Positions 1 through 7,203 of a stretch of DNA of 64,000 bases are shown here, one piece after another (position 1 is the stretch's first letter; each line of letters starts with the position of its first letter). This DNA is from Sphingomonas sp. (GTDB taxonomy: Bacteria; Pseudomonadota; Alphaproteobacteria; Sphingomonadales; Sphingomonadaceae). Position numbers and translations under genes: made by a program. The notes below the pieces were generated by a model, which made no database searches, was not told the DNA's origin, and saw only the letters and a list, made by a program, of their open reading frames with translations. The DNA lies in assembly GCA_013001055.1 (NCBI GenBank), contig JABDNH010000003.1, positions 231,665-295,664 on the forward strand, in the 5' to 3' direction.

Positions 1-20
1 GACCGTTCGATACGCGGCGA

Positions 21-45
21 GGAACCCTGGCGGTCCATCCGCGTT
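21..45 (+). promoter_or_regulatory. Sigma-EcfG (general stress) type promoter
   Basis: GGAAC at 21-25 and CGTT at 42-45 are separated by exactly 16 bases, matching the alphaproteobacterial EcfG consensus GGAAC-N16/17-CGTT. It sits about 40 bases before the first small lipoprotein gene, so it probably drives the tandem lipoprotein cluster. Two further matches occur in this window, both at fitting distances from genes. Confidence 0.65.
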
Positions 46-82
46 GGAGCCTCGATTGGTAATGAGGACAGGAAGATAACTA

Positions 83-295
83 TTGCGTGACGGGCGCAAA
101 AGGTTGGTACTTCTCGCGGCGCCGTTGGCGCTGCTTTCGCTGTTGGCTTGCGGTGGAGACGCCGAAGGCACGTTGGCGGAGGGCGAGTATGATCCGGATG
201 CGCCCAGCCTCGAGGAGGTCAGCAGTGATGCTGAGCTCGCCAATACAAATGACTCCATCGAGGAGCCCGTGGCCAATTCAGAGGTCGCGGAATAA
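83..295 (+). CDS. Small acidic lipoprotein (first of four)
   Basis: 70-residue predicted lipoprotein. A lysine/arginine-containing start is followed by a hydrophobic stretch and a lipobox ending in Leu-Ala-Cys23, so the mature protein would be lipid-anchored, followed by an Asp/Glu-rich tail. The start is TTG, supported by AGGAAG at 70-75 with a 7-base gap; a GTG at 87 is out of frame and leads to a poor protein. It is the first gene after the EcfG-like promoter and precedes three related lipoproteins. No known domain is recognised; function unknown. Confidence 0.65.
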   Translation: MRDGRKRLVLLAAPLALLSLLACGGDAEGTLAEGEYDPDAPSLEEVSSDAELANTNDSIEEPVANSEVAE

Positions 296-347
296 GGGCC
301 CGCAAGAGGTCCGCATGTTCCAAAAATTCGAAGAAGGGGATTTTATT

Positions 348-596
348 ATGAAGAAAGTTGTATTCGCCGTAGTCGGTGCCACCGCTCTTGGCCTTGCTGC
401 CTGCAATCCGTCGGAAGACGCTGCTGGCGACGCCGTAGCCGAAGAAGCCGAAGCCCAGGAAGAAATTCTGGAAGAAGCTGCTGAAGGCGCAGAAGCAATG
501 GGTGACGAAGCCACTGCCGAAGCGCTCGAAGAGCAGGCCGAACAGGTCGACGAAGCCGGTGAAGTTGCTGAAGAAGTCGCCGAAGGCGATATGTAA
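348..596 (+). CDS. Small acidic Glu/Ala-rich lipoprotein (second of four)
   Basis: 82-residue predicted lipoprotein starting MKK, with a short hydrophobic segment and a lipobox Leu-Ala-Ala-Cys19. The mature part is almost entirely Glu, Ala, Asp and Gly and should be extended or helical and strongly negative. A purine-rich ribosome site (AAGAAGGGGA, 331-340) precedes the ATG. The next two genes share the same architecture with Cys at position 19, indicating tandem duplication. Function unknown; an envelope stress or cation-binding role would be inference only. Confidence 0.75.
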   Translation: MKKVVFAVVGATALGLAACNPSEDAAGDAVAEEAEAQEEILEEAAEGAEAMGDEATAEALEEQAEQVDEAGEVAEEVAEGDM

Positions 597-626
597 TTCA
601 ATAATTCGTTGAATAGGAAAATTATC

Positions 627-863
627 ATGAAGAAGACTGTTTTCGCAATTGCCGGCGTTGCCGCCCTGGGCATGGCTGCCTGCTCGAACACCGAAGATGC
701 TGCCAGCGACGTCGATGAGGCGATGGAAGCCGACGCCGAAGCGATGGACGACGAGATCGAAGCTGCTGGCGATGAGCTTGAAGCCGATACCGAGGCGACC
801 GTTGAAGAAGCTGGTGACGAAGCTGCCGAAGCCGGTGCCGAAATCGAAGAAGCGACCGAATAG
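627..863 (+). CDS. Small acidic Glu/Ala-rich lipoprotein (third of four)
   Basis: 78-residue paralogue of the preceding gene: MKK start, hydrophobic signal segment, Ala-Ala-Cys19 lipobox, then an acidic Asp/Glu/Ala tail. An in-frame ATG at 609 exists, but the ATG at 627 has AGGAAA at 615-620 in front of it and gives a signal sequence equal to that of its neighbours. Thirty bases separate it from the gene before, consistent with one transcript. Confidence 0.75.
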   Translation: MKKTVFAIAGVAALGMAACSNTEDAASDVDEAMEADAEAMDDEIEAAGDELEADTEATVEEAGDEAAEAGAEIEEATE

Positions 864-894
864 TCGCTTTCTCGACCGATAAGGATTTGTTCAG

Positions 895-1149
895 ATGAAA
901 AAACTGACCTTTGCGATGATGGGTGGCGTTGCGCTGACGATTGCTGCCTGTTCCGGCACCGAAGAAGCGGCTGAAGAAGCCATGGAAAACGATGTCGGAG
1001 CGGAAGAAATTCTCGACAACGCCATCGAGGCTTCGAACGAGGTCCTCGAAGAAGTGGTCGAGGAAGCAGAGCCGACGGCTCCGCCGCCCATTGCCGAAGA
1101 GGATCTTACGGTCGAGGATCAGGGCACCGAAGACGTTCCTGGCATGTAA
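895..1149 (+). CDS. Small acidic lipoprotein (fourth of four)
   Basis: 84-residue paralogue with the same MKK start and Ala-Ala-Cys19 lipobox. The acidic tail also contains a proline-rich patch (Thr-Ala-Pro-Pro-Pro) near residue 65, which differs from the other copies. AAGGAT precedes the start. The gene is followed directly by a strong intrinsic terminator, marking the end of the lipoprotein operon. Confidence 0.75.
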   Translation: MKKLTFAMMGGVALTIAACSGTEEAAEEAMENDVGAEEILDNAIEASNEVLEEVVEEAEPTAPPPIAEEDLTVEDQGTEDVPGM

Positions 1150-1170
1150 GCCGCGCGTCTTTCGGACCAA

Positions 1171-1205
1171 AAAGAGGGGTCGGGCATTGTCCGGCCCCTT
1201 TTTTG
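1171..1205 (+). terminator. Intrinsic terminator of the lipoprotein cluster
   Basis: GGGGTCGG and CCGGCCCC form an 8-base-pair stem (one T-G pair) around a 7-base loop, followed by TTTTTT and preceded by an A-run. It lies 22 bases after the last lipoprotein stop. Confidence 0.8.
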
Positions 1206-1233
1206 TCGCCGAGATGAGCGCTAGGCCCGGTCC

Positions 1234-1866
1234 ATGGATGACGCCAAACCTGCTGCCACGCTGATCGTCCTGCGCGATGCACCGAGCGGCCCACCTGAAA
1301 TGCTGATGGTACGCCGCGATCGCGCCATGGCATTTGCGGCAGGTGCCTGGGTATGGCCTGGCGGACGCGTCGATCCGGAAGACCGTCTGGCCGCATTGGA
1401 TGATCTCCACGCCGCGCAGATCGCTGCGGTTCGTGAAGCCACCGAAGAAGTTGCCATGCCGGCGCTCGATCCCAAGAGCCTCGTCCCCTTCGCCCGCTGG
1501 CTCCCCAAGTTCAACGTCGAGCGACGTTTCGACACCTGGTTCTTCCTGGCGCGCGCGCCGCGAGTCGACTGGACGCTCGATCTTCAGGACGGCGAGATTA
1601 TCGATGCAATGTGGACTAGCGCACAGGCCATGCTGGATCGGATTGCCTGCGGCGACGCCAGCGCCATCTTTCCCACGGTGCGCAACCTCGAGCGGCTTGC
1701 AGGGTTCGCGTCCATCGATGAAGCCTTCGCCGATGCCGCCGCGCACCCGACCGACCCCATCACCCCGTGGATCGAGACGCGAAACGGGGTAGATCATATC
1801 GTGATTCCCGAAGGGATGGGCTACCCGGTTACCGCAGAACCGCTGACCACCGCCACGCGTGCCTGA
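1234..1866 (+). CDS. NUDIX hydrolase (NUDT19/RP2-like)
   Basis: 210-residue cytoplasmic protein, probably a nucleoside-diphosphate-X hydrolase. The NUDIX box is recognisable: Gly-Gly at 43-44 and REATEE at 67-72, whose glutamates bind the catalytic metal. The gap between the glycines and REATEE is longer than in the classical motif because of an inserted loop, as in the NUDT19/RP2 branch, some of whose members act on acyl-CoA. The substrate cannot be named. The stop overlaps the GTG start of the next gene, suggesting coupled translation. Confidence 0.8.
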   Translation: MDDAKPAATLIVLRDAPSGPPEMLMVRRDRAMAFAAGAWVWPGGRVDPEDRLAALDDLHAAQIAAVREATEEVAMPALDPKSLVPFARWLPKFNVERRFDTWFFLARAPRVDWTLDLQDGEIIDAMWTSAQAMLDRIACGDASAIFPTVRNLERLAGFASIDEAFADAAAHPTDPITPWIETRNGVDHIVIPEGMGYPVTAEPLTTATRA

Positions 1867-2596
1867 TCGCTTCCCCTGGAAAGGCTTGCTTATCCTCGCC
1901 TTGCTGGCGGCCGTGGCCATCGTCGGGTGGCGCGAATATCAGCGATTGTTGCGCGAAGAGCCGCAACTCTTTCCTTGGACCCCGCTCGATCTGAACGATC
2001 CGGTTGGCAGTTTTACCGATGACAAGCTTGCCGCGCTGACAACGGATGCCCCGCGCTGCCGCGCGCTGCTCGAGGCGGCGGGAACTGGCGATGTACCGGC
2101 CCCAGCGATGGCGGCCGACACACCACAATGCGGCTATCAAGACGGTATCCGCCTCGGTGCCGGCGACGGGTCTCGGCTGGACTATGGTGTTTCAATCACC
2201 GCCTGTCCCGTGGCCGCAGCACTCGCCCTGTGGGAGCGCGATATCCTCCAGCCTGCCGCAGCCCGTCATCTGGGATCCGCTGTCGTGCGCGTGCGCACGC
2301 TCGGCAGCTACAGTTGTCGACGCCTATATGGCCGTGCCGACGGCGCATGGAGTGAGCACGCCACCGCGAATGCCATCGACATATCGGGCTTTGATCTGGC
2401 CGATGGGCGCACCCTGACGCTGTCCGGCAACTGGGACGGAACGCCTGGAGAAGCCGCCTTCCTGCGAGAGGTGCGCGATGGCGCCTGCACGCTTTTCCGC
2501 ACGACCCTGTCACCCGATTACAACGCCGCGCACGCCGACCATCTTCATTTTGACATGGCCTCGGGACGCCCAGCGGGGTGGTCGATTTGCCGTTAG
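1859..2596 (+). CDS. Extensin-like family exported protein
   Basis: 245 residues; GTG start overlapping the end of the NUDIX gene. An N-terminal membrane segment (about residues 9-23) is followed by a Cys-containing domain with SEHATANAIDISGF and a late HADHLHFD motif, the hallmarks of the extensin-like C-terminal family (DUF/Pfam 'Extensin_C') found in alphaproteobacteria. The His/Asp pattern resembles metallopeptidases of the LAS type, so a role on peptidoglycan peptides is plausible, but this is inference. Confidence 0.75.
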   Translation: MPDRFPWKGLLILALLAAVAIVGWREYQRLLREEPQLFPWTPLDLNDPVGSFTDDKLAALTTDAPRCRALLEAAGTGDVPAPAMAADTPQCGYQDGIRLGAGDGSRLDYGVSITACPVAAALALWERDILQPAAARHLGSAVVRVRTLGSYSCRRLYGRADGAWSEHATANAIDISGFDLADGRTLTLSGNWDGTPGEAAFLREVRDGACTLFRTTLSPDYNAAHADHLHFDMASGRPAGWSICR

Positions 2597-2640
2597 AGGC
2601 GAGTCGCGCCTACGCCACACCCTGAGTCGCTGCGCTGCAA

Positions 2641-2678
2641 CAAAAAAGGGCCGCGGTTTCCCGCGACCCCTTCTTGTC
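2641..2678. terminator. Bidirectional terminator between convergent genes
   Basis: A hairpin with arms GGGCCGCGG and CCGCGACCC (one mismatch) is flanked by AAAAAA and CTTCTT. It lies between the extensin-like gene and the SWIB gene, which converge, so it can serve both strands. Confidence 0.6.
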
Positions 2679-2691
2679 GATGATAGCGCCT

Positions 2692-2955
2692 CTAGCTGAG
2701 GTGCTTCGACAAATGTTTGTTCATTTCGAACATGGTGACCTTGTCCTGCCCGAAAATCGGACGGAGTTTGTCGTCAGCCATGATTTCCCGCTTATTCTGC
2801 GGATTTTGAAGATTATTAGCTTTGATGTACGTCCACATTTTCGAGACGACTTCGCTGCGCGGCAGCGGGGCGGGTCCCACGATTGCCGCCAGTTCGGACG
2901 ACGGGGTTACCGGACGTGCAAGTCCACCACCTGCTTTGCGCTTTGAATCTGCCAT
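2692..2955 (-). CDS. SWIB/MDM2 domain protein
   Basis: 87-residue protein. After a short basic tail it carries a SWIB domain: the run from PLPRSEVVSKMWTYIK through NLQNPQNKREIMADDKLRPIFG to the terminal lysine/histidine segment follows the family closely. SWIB domains are best known in chromatin remodelling and also occur as stand-alone proteins in bacteria. The ATG at 2955 was chosen because AGGAGG lies about 10 bases upstream; a longer ORF start at 2982 would include the ribosome site. Bacterial function unknown; DNA or protein binding is likely. Confidence 0.85.
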   Translation of the reverse strand: MADSKRKAGGGLARPVTPSSELAAIVGPAPLPRSEVVSKMWTYIKANNLQNPQNKREIMADDKLRPIFGQDKVTMFEMNKHLSKHLS

Positions 2956-3073
2956 TTGTTTTGGCCCTCCTGTTATTGTCATGAAAAAGTAGAGCGGGCT
3001 TTTCCTTCTTTGCCAAGAGAGAGAATCGCAAATTGTGGATAAGTTTTTCCCTTAGGCGCCCCTTAGGGCCGGT

Positions 3074-3901
3074 TTAGGCAGTCCGCGGGCCGAAAGGGAC
3101 GATCTTGTTGGCTGCGTCATGACCGATATCAGCACTTCCGCCGTGTCGGATTCCCGACAGTTCGCACCAGCTTTTGACCATATCATCGAGCCCCTGCCCG
3201 AAAGGTACGTCATTCTCCGGAACGTCGCTGAAACGGCCATGCCGCAATCGCGCGACCCCGCGCACCTCCTCCTGCCCCGTGACGTGAAGAAGTGCACGGT
3301 CGGTGGCGTATAGATATTCGCCGACATCCTCGATCAGCAAGTCGACGCCGGTCAGCGTCGGCGCCATCGGTGTGCCGACGAGATGCGATAATACGGTGAG
3401 ATTGAACGCCATGGCGGGAAGGCCTGGCGAAAGCCCAGGCTCAAGCGTCGCCTCGTCGCGCCGCATCAGCCACGCTAGCGCGCGGTCGAGCGCTTCTTCG
3501 CCGCCTTCGCGCGCGGCATCCTGTGGCATTGGTCCGTGCACCACGGCGCAGCCGACCTTGTGTAGCGCGGCGAGCAGAAAACCGGCGTCAGAGTACCCCA
3601 TGTATGCCTTGCCCCGCGCAGCCTCAGGTAAGTCAGCCATCGCCGCTTCGGCGATCCGCCCTGCCCCGTAGCCGCCGCGCGCAAACCAGACCGCATCGAC
3701 ACGCTCATCCGCCATGACCCGACGCAGCGCATCCAGACGCTCGGCATCGCTTCCGGCGAAATGCCCGTCATCGGCAAAACATTGAGGGTGCACGATCAGC
3801 TCGGCACCGGCGGCTTCGGCACGCGCCTGCACCAACGGCACCAGCGATGCGTCCAACGCGCGCCCCGGTGCGACGACAGCAATGGTGGATGCCTTGCCCA
3901 T
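3074..3901 (-). CDS. ldcA: LD-carboxypeptidase (murein tetrapeptidase, S66 family)
   Basis: 275 residues. S66 peptidases remove the terminal D-Ala from murein tetrapeptides in the cytoplasm during wall recycling. Evidence is the N-terminal AVVAPGR motif, the GGYGAGR turn near residue 77, and GYSD with the likely nucleophile Ser104, followed by the conserved GPMP segment. The ATG at 3901 was preferred over 3937 because homologues start at this point. It is divergent from an Mpl-type ligase starting 28 bases away, so both genes belong to one recycling step. Confidence 0.85.
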   Translation of the reverse strand: MGKASTIAVVAPGRALDASLVPLVQARAEAAGAELIVHPQCFADDGHFAGSDAERLDALRRVMADERVDAVWFARGGYGAGRIAEAAMADLPEAARGKAYMGYSDAGFLLAALHKVGCAVVHGPMPQDAAREGGEEALDRALAWLMRRDEATLEPGLSPGLPAMAFNLTVLSHLVGTPMAPTLTGVDLLIEDVGEYLYATDRALLHVTGQEEVRGVARLRHGRFSDVPENDVPFGQGLDDMVKSWCELSGIRHGGSADIGHDAANKIVPFGPRTA

Positions 3902-3929
3902 ACACGCGCAATCGCATAGCGCGGAGCTA

Positions 3930-5309
3930 ATGACCAACCACTATTTCTTCTGCGGCATTGGCGGCTCCGGAATGCTCCCGCTCGCTGCCATTTTGCGCGC
4001 CCGCGGTGCCAAGGTCTCGGGTTCGGATCGCAGTCTCGATGCGGGACGCATTGCGCCCAAGTTCGACTATCTGCGCAGTATGGGGATCGAGCTATTTGCG
4101 CAGGACGGTAGCGGACTGGCCGAGGGGATGACGTTGGTCGCCAGCGCGGCGGTCGAGGACACGGTGCCCGACATGGTCCGCGCAACCGAGCTTGGGCTTG
4201 ATCGTGTGACCCGCCCCGAACTTCTTTCGCAGCAGTTGAACGCCGCCGCGAAATCGATCGCCATCGGCGGCACCAGCGGGAAATCGACGGTCACCGGTAT
4301 GGTCGCCTGGATGCTGGTAGCCACGGGCCGCGAACCCACTGTCATGAATGGCGGCGTGATGAAGAATTTTGCGTCGCCCAGCGCACCCTTTGCTTCGGCC
4401 TTGTCGGGCGATCCCGACCTGTTTGTAGCCGAGGTCGACGAAAGCGATGGATCGATCGCGCTCTATACGCCTACGGTAGCGATCGTGAATAATGTCAGCC
4501 TCGACCATAAATCGATGGAGGAATTGCGGTCGCTGTTCGGCAATTTTCTCGATGCGGCTGATAAGGGCGCGGTCAATCGTGACGATGCCGAGGCGCTCGC
4601 GCTCGCAGAAGGCCGCGACCACGTTGCAACCTTCGGCTTCGACGGCGAAGCAACCTACCGCGGTTCTGATCTCCATCTCGAAGATATGGGGCTCACCTTC
4701 ACGCTGCGGGCCAGGGGCGAGGTGGTGCCGGTCGCGCTTCCCATGCGCGGTCGCCACAATGCCGAGAACGCGTTGGCCGCGCTTGCGGCCGTCGGTGAAC
4801 TCGGCGTCCCGCTCGAACAGGCTGCGGGCGCTTTGGCGCGCTTCCTGGGCCTCAAGCGCCGCCTCGAAAAAGTCGGCGAGGTTGCGGGCGTCGCGGTATA
4901 TGACGATTTCGGCCACAATCCGGACAAGGTGCGCGCCACGTTACGCACGCTTTCCCACGATCCGCTGCTCATCATGTTCCAGCCGCACGGCTATGGTCCC
5001 TTGAAGCAGATGGGCGAGGAATTGGCTGCCGTCTTTGCCGAGCATCTCAAGTCCGGCGACAAGCTCTACTTTCCCGATCCCGTCTATCACGGCGGGACTG
5101 CAGACAAATCGCGCGGGTCGGACTGGTTGTCTGCCGAGGTCAGGAGAAATGGCGGCCAGGCGACGCACATTCCCGATCGGGACATCATCGCCGCGCGGCT
5201 TGCCGAAGAGGCCGAGCCGGGCGACACGATCCTTGTCATGGGAGCGCGCGACGATAGCCTGATCGCCTATGCGCAAGGCATTGTCGCGAGCCTTGCCGAG
5301 CGAAGCTGA
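3930..5309 (+). CDS. mpl: Mpl-type Mur ligase (UDP-MurNAc:murein peptide ligase)
   Basis: 459-residue Mur ligase. It has a MurC-like N-terminal GIGGSGM nucleotide motif at residues 9-15, the ATP loop GGTSGKST at 113-120, the conserved AEVDESDGS and a C-terminal Mur domain ending near the MGARDDS segment. MurC itself normally sits in the division/cell-wall cluster; here the partner is a divergent LD-carboxypeptidase, which favours Mpl, the enzyme that re-attaches recycled tripeptide to UDP-MurNAc. MurC cannot be fully excluded without alignment. Confidence 0.8.
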   Translation: MTNHYFFCGIGGSGMLPLAAILRARGAKVSGSDRSLDAGRIAPKFDYLRSMGIELFAQDGSGLAEGMTLVASAAVEDTVPDMVRATELGLDRVTRPELLSQQLNAAAKSIAIGGTSGKSTVTGMVAWMLVATGREPTVMNGGVMKNFASPSAPFASALSGDPDLFVAEVDESDGSIALYTPTVAIVNNVSLDHKSMEELRSLFGNFLDAADKGAVNRDDAEALALAEGRDHVATFGFDGEATYRGSDLHLEDMGLTFTLRARGEVVPVALPMRGRHNAENALAALAAVGELGVPLEQAAGALARFLGLKRRLEKVGEVAGVAVYDDFGHNPDKVRATLRTLSHDPLLIMFQPHGYGPLKQMGEELAAVFAEHLKSGDKLYFPDPVYHGGTADKSRGSDWLSAEVRRNGGQATHIPDRDIIAARLAEEAEPGDTILVMGARDDSLIAYAQGIVASLAERS

Positions 5310-5680
5310 TGCCGCGCGCTGTCGGGTGGATTTTGAACGAAGAGGATCGCTCACGCCTGCTCGAGCGTTTCCCCCCACGATATGCCAAGACCATCGCCCA
5401 CCACGTCACCTTGTCGGGTCACAAGGCCGCCAAACCGGTTCCTGGCCCGGCAAGTTTTGAAGTCGTCGGTCATGCCGATGACGGCCGCGGGATCGAGGCG
5501 CTGGTCGTGACGTGCGATGGCAAAACCGAACGCCCCGACGGAAGCACCTACCATGTCACTTGGTCGCTCGACCCCGCCAGCGGGCTTGCCCCTAAGCACA
5601 GCAACGATCTGATCGCCGAAGCGGGATGGGCGCCGGTCGAGCCGTCGATCACCTTCGATGCGGAGCCTGGCTTACTGTGA
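5309..5680 (+). CDS. Small protein with two HxT motifs, 2H-phosphoesterase-like
   Basis: 123-residue protein that I do not recognise as a named family. It contains His32-Val-Thr34 and His82-Val-Thr84, each within a hydrophobic strand-like context (HHVTLSG and YHVTWSLD), which is the signature pair of 2H phosphoesterases that open 2',3'-cyclic phosphates. It is shorter than LigT-type 2H proteins. The start overlaps the ligase stop (TGATG) and its own stop overlaps the GTG of the next gene, a HAD phosphatase. Function as an RNA- or nucleotide-end enzyme is inference. Confidence 0.6.
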   Translation: MPRAVGWILNEEDRSRLLERFPPRYAKTIAHHVTLSGHKAAKPVPGPASFEVVGHADDGRGIEALVVTCDGKTERPDGSTYHVTWSLDPASGLAPKHSNDLIAEAGWAPVEPSITFDAEPGLL

Positions 5681-6159
5681 CACAGCTTTTCCTGGATGTA
5701 GACGGCGTGCTTGCCGATTTCGATGGCGGTGTGGTGCGTATTACGGGACTACCCCCCGAAGAACTTGAAAAGCAGCGTGGGCGCGGTGGTTTCTGGAAAG
5801 CGCTGGCGCGCGCCGAGGGGTTCTATGCCAACCTGGATCCCCTGCCCGGTGCGCCTCAGATGGTCGAGCAGCTGCGTCATCTCGAGCCTATCCTGCTGAC
5901 TGGCCTGCCGCTCGGCAAATGGGCGGCCCCGCAGAAGCGCAAATGGGCGAAGCAGCACTTCCCCGACCTAAAAATCGTCACCTGCATGGCGCGTGACAAA
6001 TGGCGCTATGCCCGCCCCGGTGATGTATTGGTGGATGATCGCGAGAAAGCCCGCAATCCCTGGGTCGAAAAGGGCAAGGGCCGCTTCGTGCTGCACCGCA
6101 GTCCCGAAACGACCCTTGAAGAATTGAGCTGGATTTTTCCGTCCGTCAGCACCGCTTAG
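5677..6159 (+). CDS. HAD-family 5'(3')-deoxyribonucleotidase-like phosphatase
   Basis: 160 residues with GTG start overlapping the previous stop (GTGA). HAD motif I is LDVDGVLADFD, motif II the Thr of LLTGLP, then a lysine-rich segment (KRKWAK) and motif IV VLVDDR. The pattern matches the NT5C-type nucleotidase group of HAD phosphatases. Tight coupling to the HxT protein suggests the two act on the same substrate. Its stop overlaps by four bases the stop of the convergent next gene. Confidence 0.75.
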   Translation: MTQLFLDVDGVLADFDGGVVRITGLPPEELEKQRGRGGFWKALARAEGFYANLDPLPGAPQMVEQLRHLEPILLTGLPLGKWAAPQKRKWAKQHFPDLKIVTCMARDKWRYARPGDVLVDDREKARNPWVEKGKGRFVLHRSPETTLEELSWIFPSVSTA

Positions 6160-6710
6160 GCGGCTGCGGGTTCGACCTTGCTTACCCATTCGGGCCAGAA
6201 AACCGGTTCGCGCGTCGACCAGCCGGGTGCGGTCGCGGCGCTCTCGCTGATCGACTGCAGCAGCGTGCGGCGGCGATCGGGATGCAGATGCGGCAGCGAC
6301 GCCGCGCCGCAAAAAGCGCTGGGCAGCCACGGGCGCACCGCTGCACCCAAAAGACGTTCATAAAGGAAACGATAGGGCGCAAAGGCCAGCAGACGGTCCT
6401 GGCCGAGGTCGAAAGCCGACATCGTCACCAGTTCGCCGAAAAAGGGTTCGAGCATGTCGAGACCGCTGTCGTCGGGGATGTCCGAGCGTACGGGGTCGAT
6501 ATGCCGGTAGATGCGCGCCTGCGCATTGATCGACGCAGCCTCGATTTCGTCACGCGCCCAGGTGTCGAGCGGATCGGCGCTGCGATTGAATGCAATGTCG
6601 AGCGACCGTCGGATGTAGCGCTGCGTAGCTTTTGCAAAGCCCGCAAACTCCTTCATCTCGCTGATGAGCATTGCGCCTGTCGCGCCAGTGCCCTTCGCCT
6701 TCGACATCAT
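6156..6710 (-). CDS. Hypothetical protein, possibly CtrA-controlled
   Basis: About 184 residues, no recognised domain. The N-terminal half is helical and polar (MLISEMKEFAGFAKATQRYIRRSLD...), the C-terminal part proline/tryptophan-rich with no signal peptide or membrane segment. AAGGAG at 6715-6720 precedes two adjacent ATG codons at 6710 and 6707; the second has the better spacing. Upstream lie four CtrA-like half-sites 11 bases apart. The coding character is good, but function is unknown. Confidence 0.7.
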   Translation of the reverse strand: MMSKAKGTGATGAMLISEMKEFAGFAKATQRYIRRSLDIAFNRSADPLDTWARDEIEAASINAQARIYRHIDPVRSDIPDDSGLDMLEPFFGELVTMSAFDLGQDRLLAFAPYRFLYERLLGAAVRPWLPSAFCGAASLPHLHPDRRRTLLQSISESAATAPGWSTREPVFWPEWVSKVEPAAA

Positions 6711-6751
6711 CAATCTCCTTACTTTACAAGGAGATCTTAGGCCGACGATCG

Positions 6752-6789
6752 TTAGCGTTACGTTAACTATGCGTTAGCGCGACATTAAC
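6752..6789 (-). promoter_or_regulatory. Array of four CtrA-type half-sites
   Basis: TTAG, TTAA, TTAG and TTAAC begin at 6752, 6763, 6774 and 6785, each separated by exactly seven bases, the spacing of the CtrA consensus TTAA-N7-TTAA. The array lies 42-79 bases before the gene on the minus strand (start 6710). No other gene start is nearer. Regulation by the CtrA cell-cycle regulator is inferred. Confidence 0.5.
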
Positions 6790-6947
6790 CCGCCGACCTG
6801 ATCCCCCACCCGGGATATGGAGCGAGTGAAGCCGCAAGCGGCTTGGGATACAACCATAGTTTGCGATCGCGACGCGCATTCGCCGGCAACTGTGTGAATT
6901 TGGCAACGATCTGAACAGGTTATTGATTACCCGTATCAAAACCGTGT

Positions 6948-7136
6948 CTATTCTTCCTCACCCGTCACTGGGTCGCCGCGATAGGCGCCTGGTTGGGTGG
7001 ACGAGGGCGGATCGCTGGCGTCCATCGATTCATCGCTGCCGAGATCGACCTGCAGGTCCTCGTTCTCGGGATGTTTGCGCACCTTCTTTTCCAGTTCCGC
7101 GCTCGGTTCGTCCTTGGGCTTGTGATCGGTCATCAT
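6948..7136 (-). CDS. Small hydrophilic stress-type protein
   Basis: 62 residues, highly charged, with no hydrophobic segment, ending in a DPPSSTQPG motif followed by an acidic tail. Similar short proteins with this DPP-STQPG ending are familiar from sphingomonads but have no assigned role. It begins ATGATG; an EcfG-type promoter lies 27-52 bases upstream on the same strand, suggesting general stress control. Likely intrinsically disordered. Confidence 0.7.
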   Translation of the reverse strand: MMTDHKPKDEPSAELEKKVRKHPENEDLQVDLGSDESMDASDPPSSTQPGAYRGDPVTGEEE

Positions 7137-7162
7137 CGGGCTCCTTCAGTCGTTTTTACTCC

Positions 7163-7188
7163 AACGAGCCGGCGCGCTGTTGCGTTCC
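7163..7188 (-). promoter_or_regulatory. Sigma-EcfG type promoter for the small hydrophilic protein
   Basis: Read on the minus strand, GGAAC (7184-7188) and CGTT (7163-7166) are 17 bases apart, matching the EcfG consensus. The expected transcript start is about 15 bases before the ATG at 7136. Confidence 0.65.
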
Positions 7189-7203
7189 GAATTCGACCAG
7201 TGG

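Noticed and set aside
625..1920. Long minus-strand open frame over the lipoproteins and NUDIX gene
   Set aside because: Arg/Gly-rich composition without a recognisable domain; the plus-strand genes on it have lipoboxes and a NUDIX box.
7180..7203. TTG 7180 as start of the histidine kinase
   Set aside because: Lies within the divergent EcfG-type promoter and has no ribosome site; kept only as an alternative.
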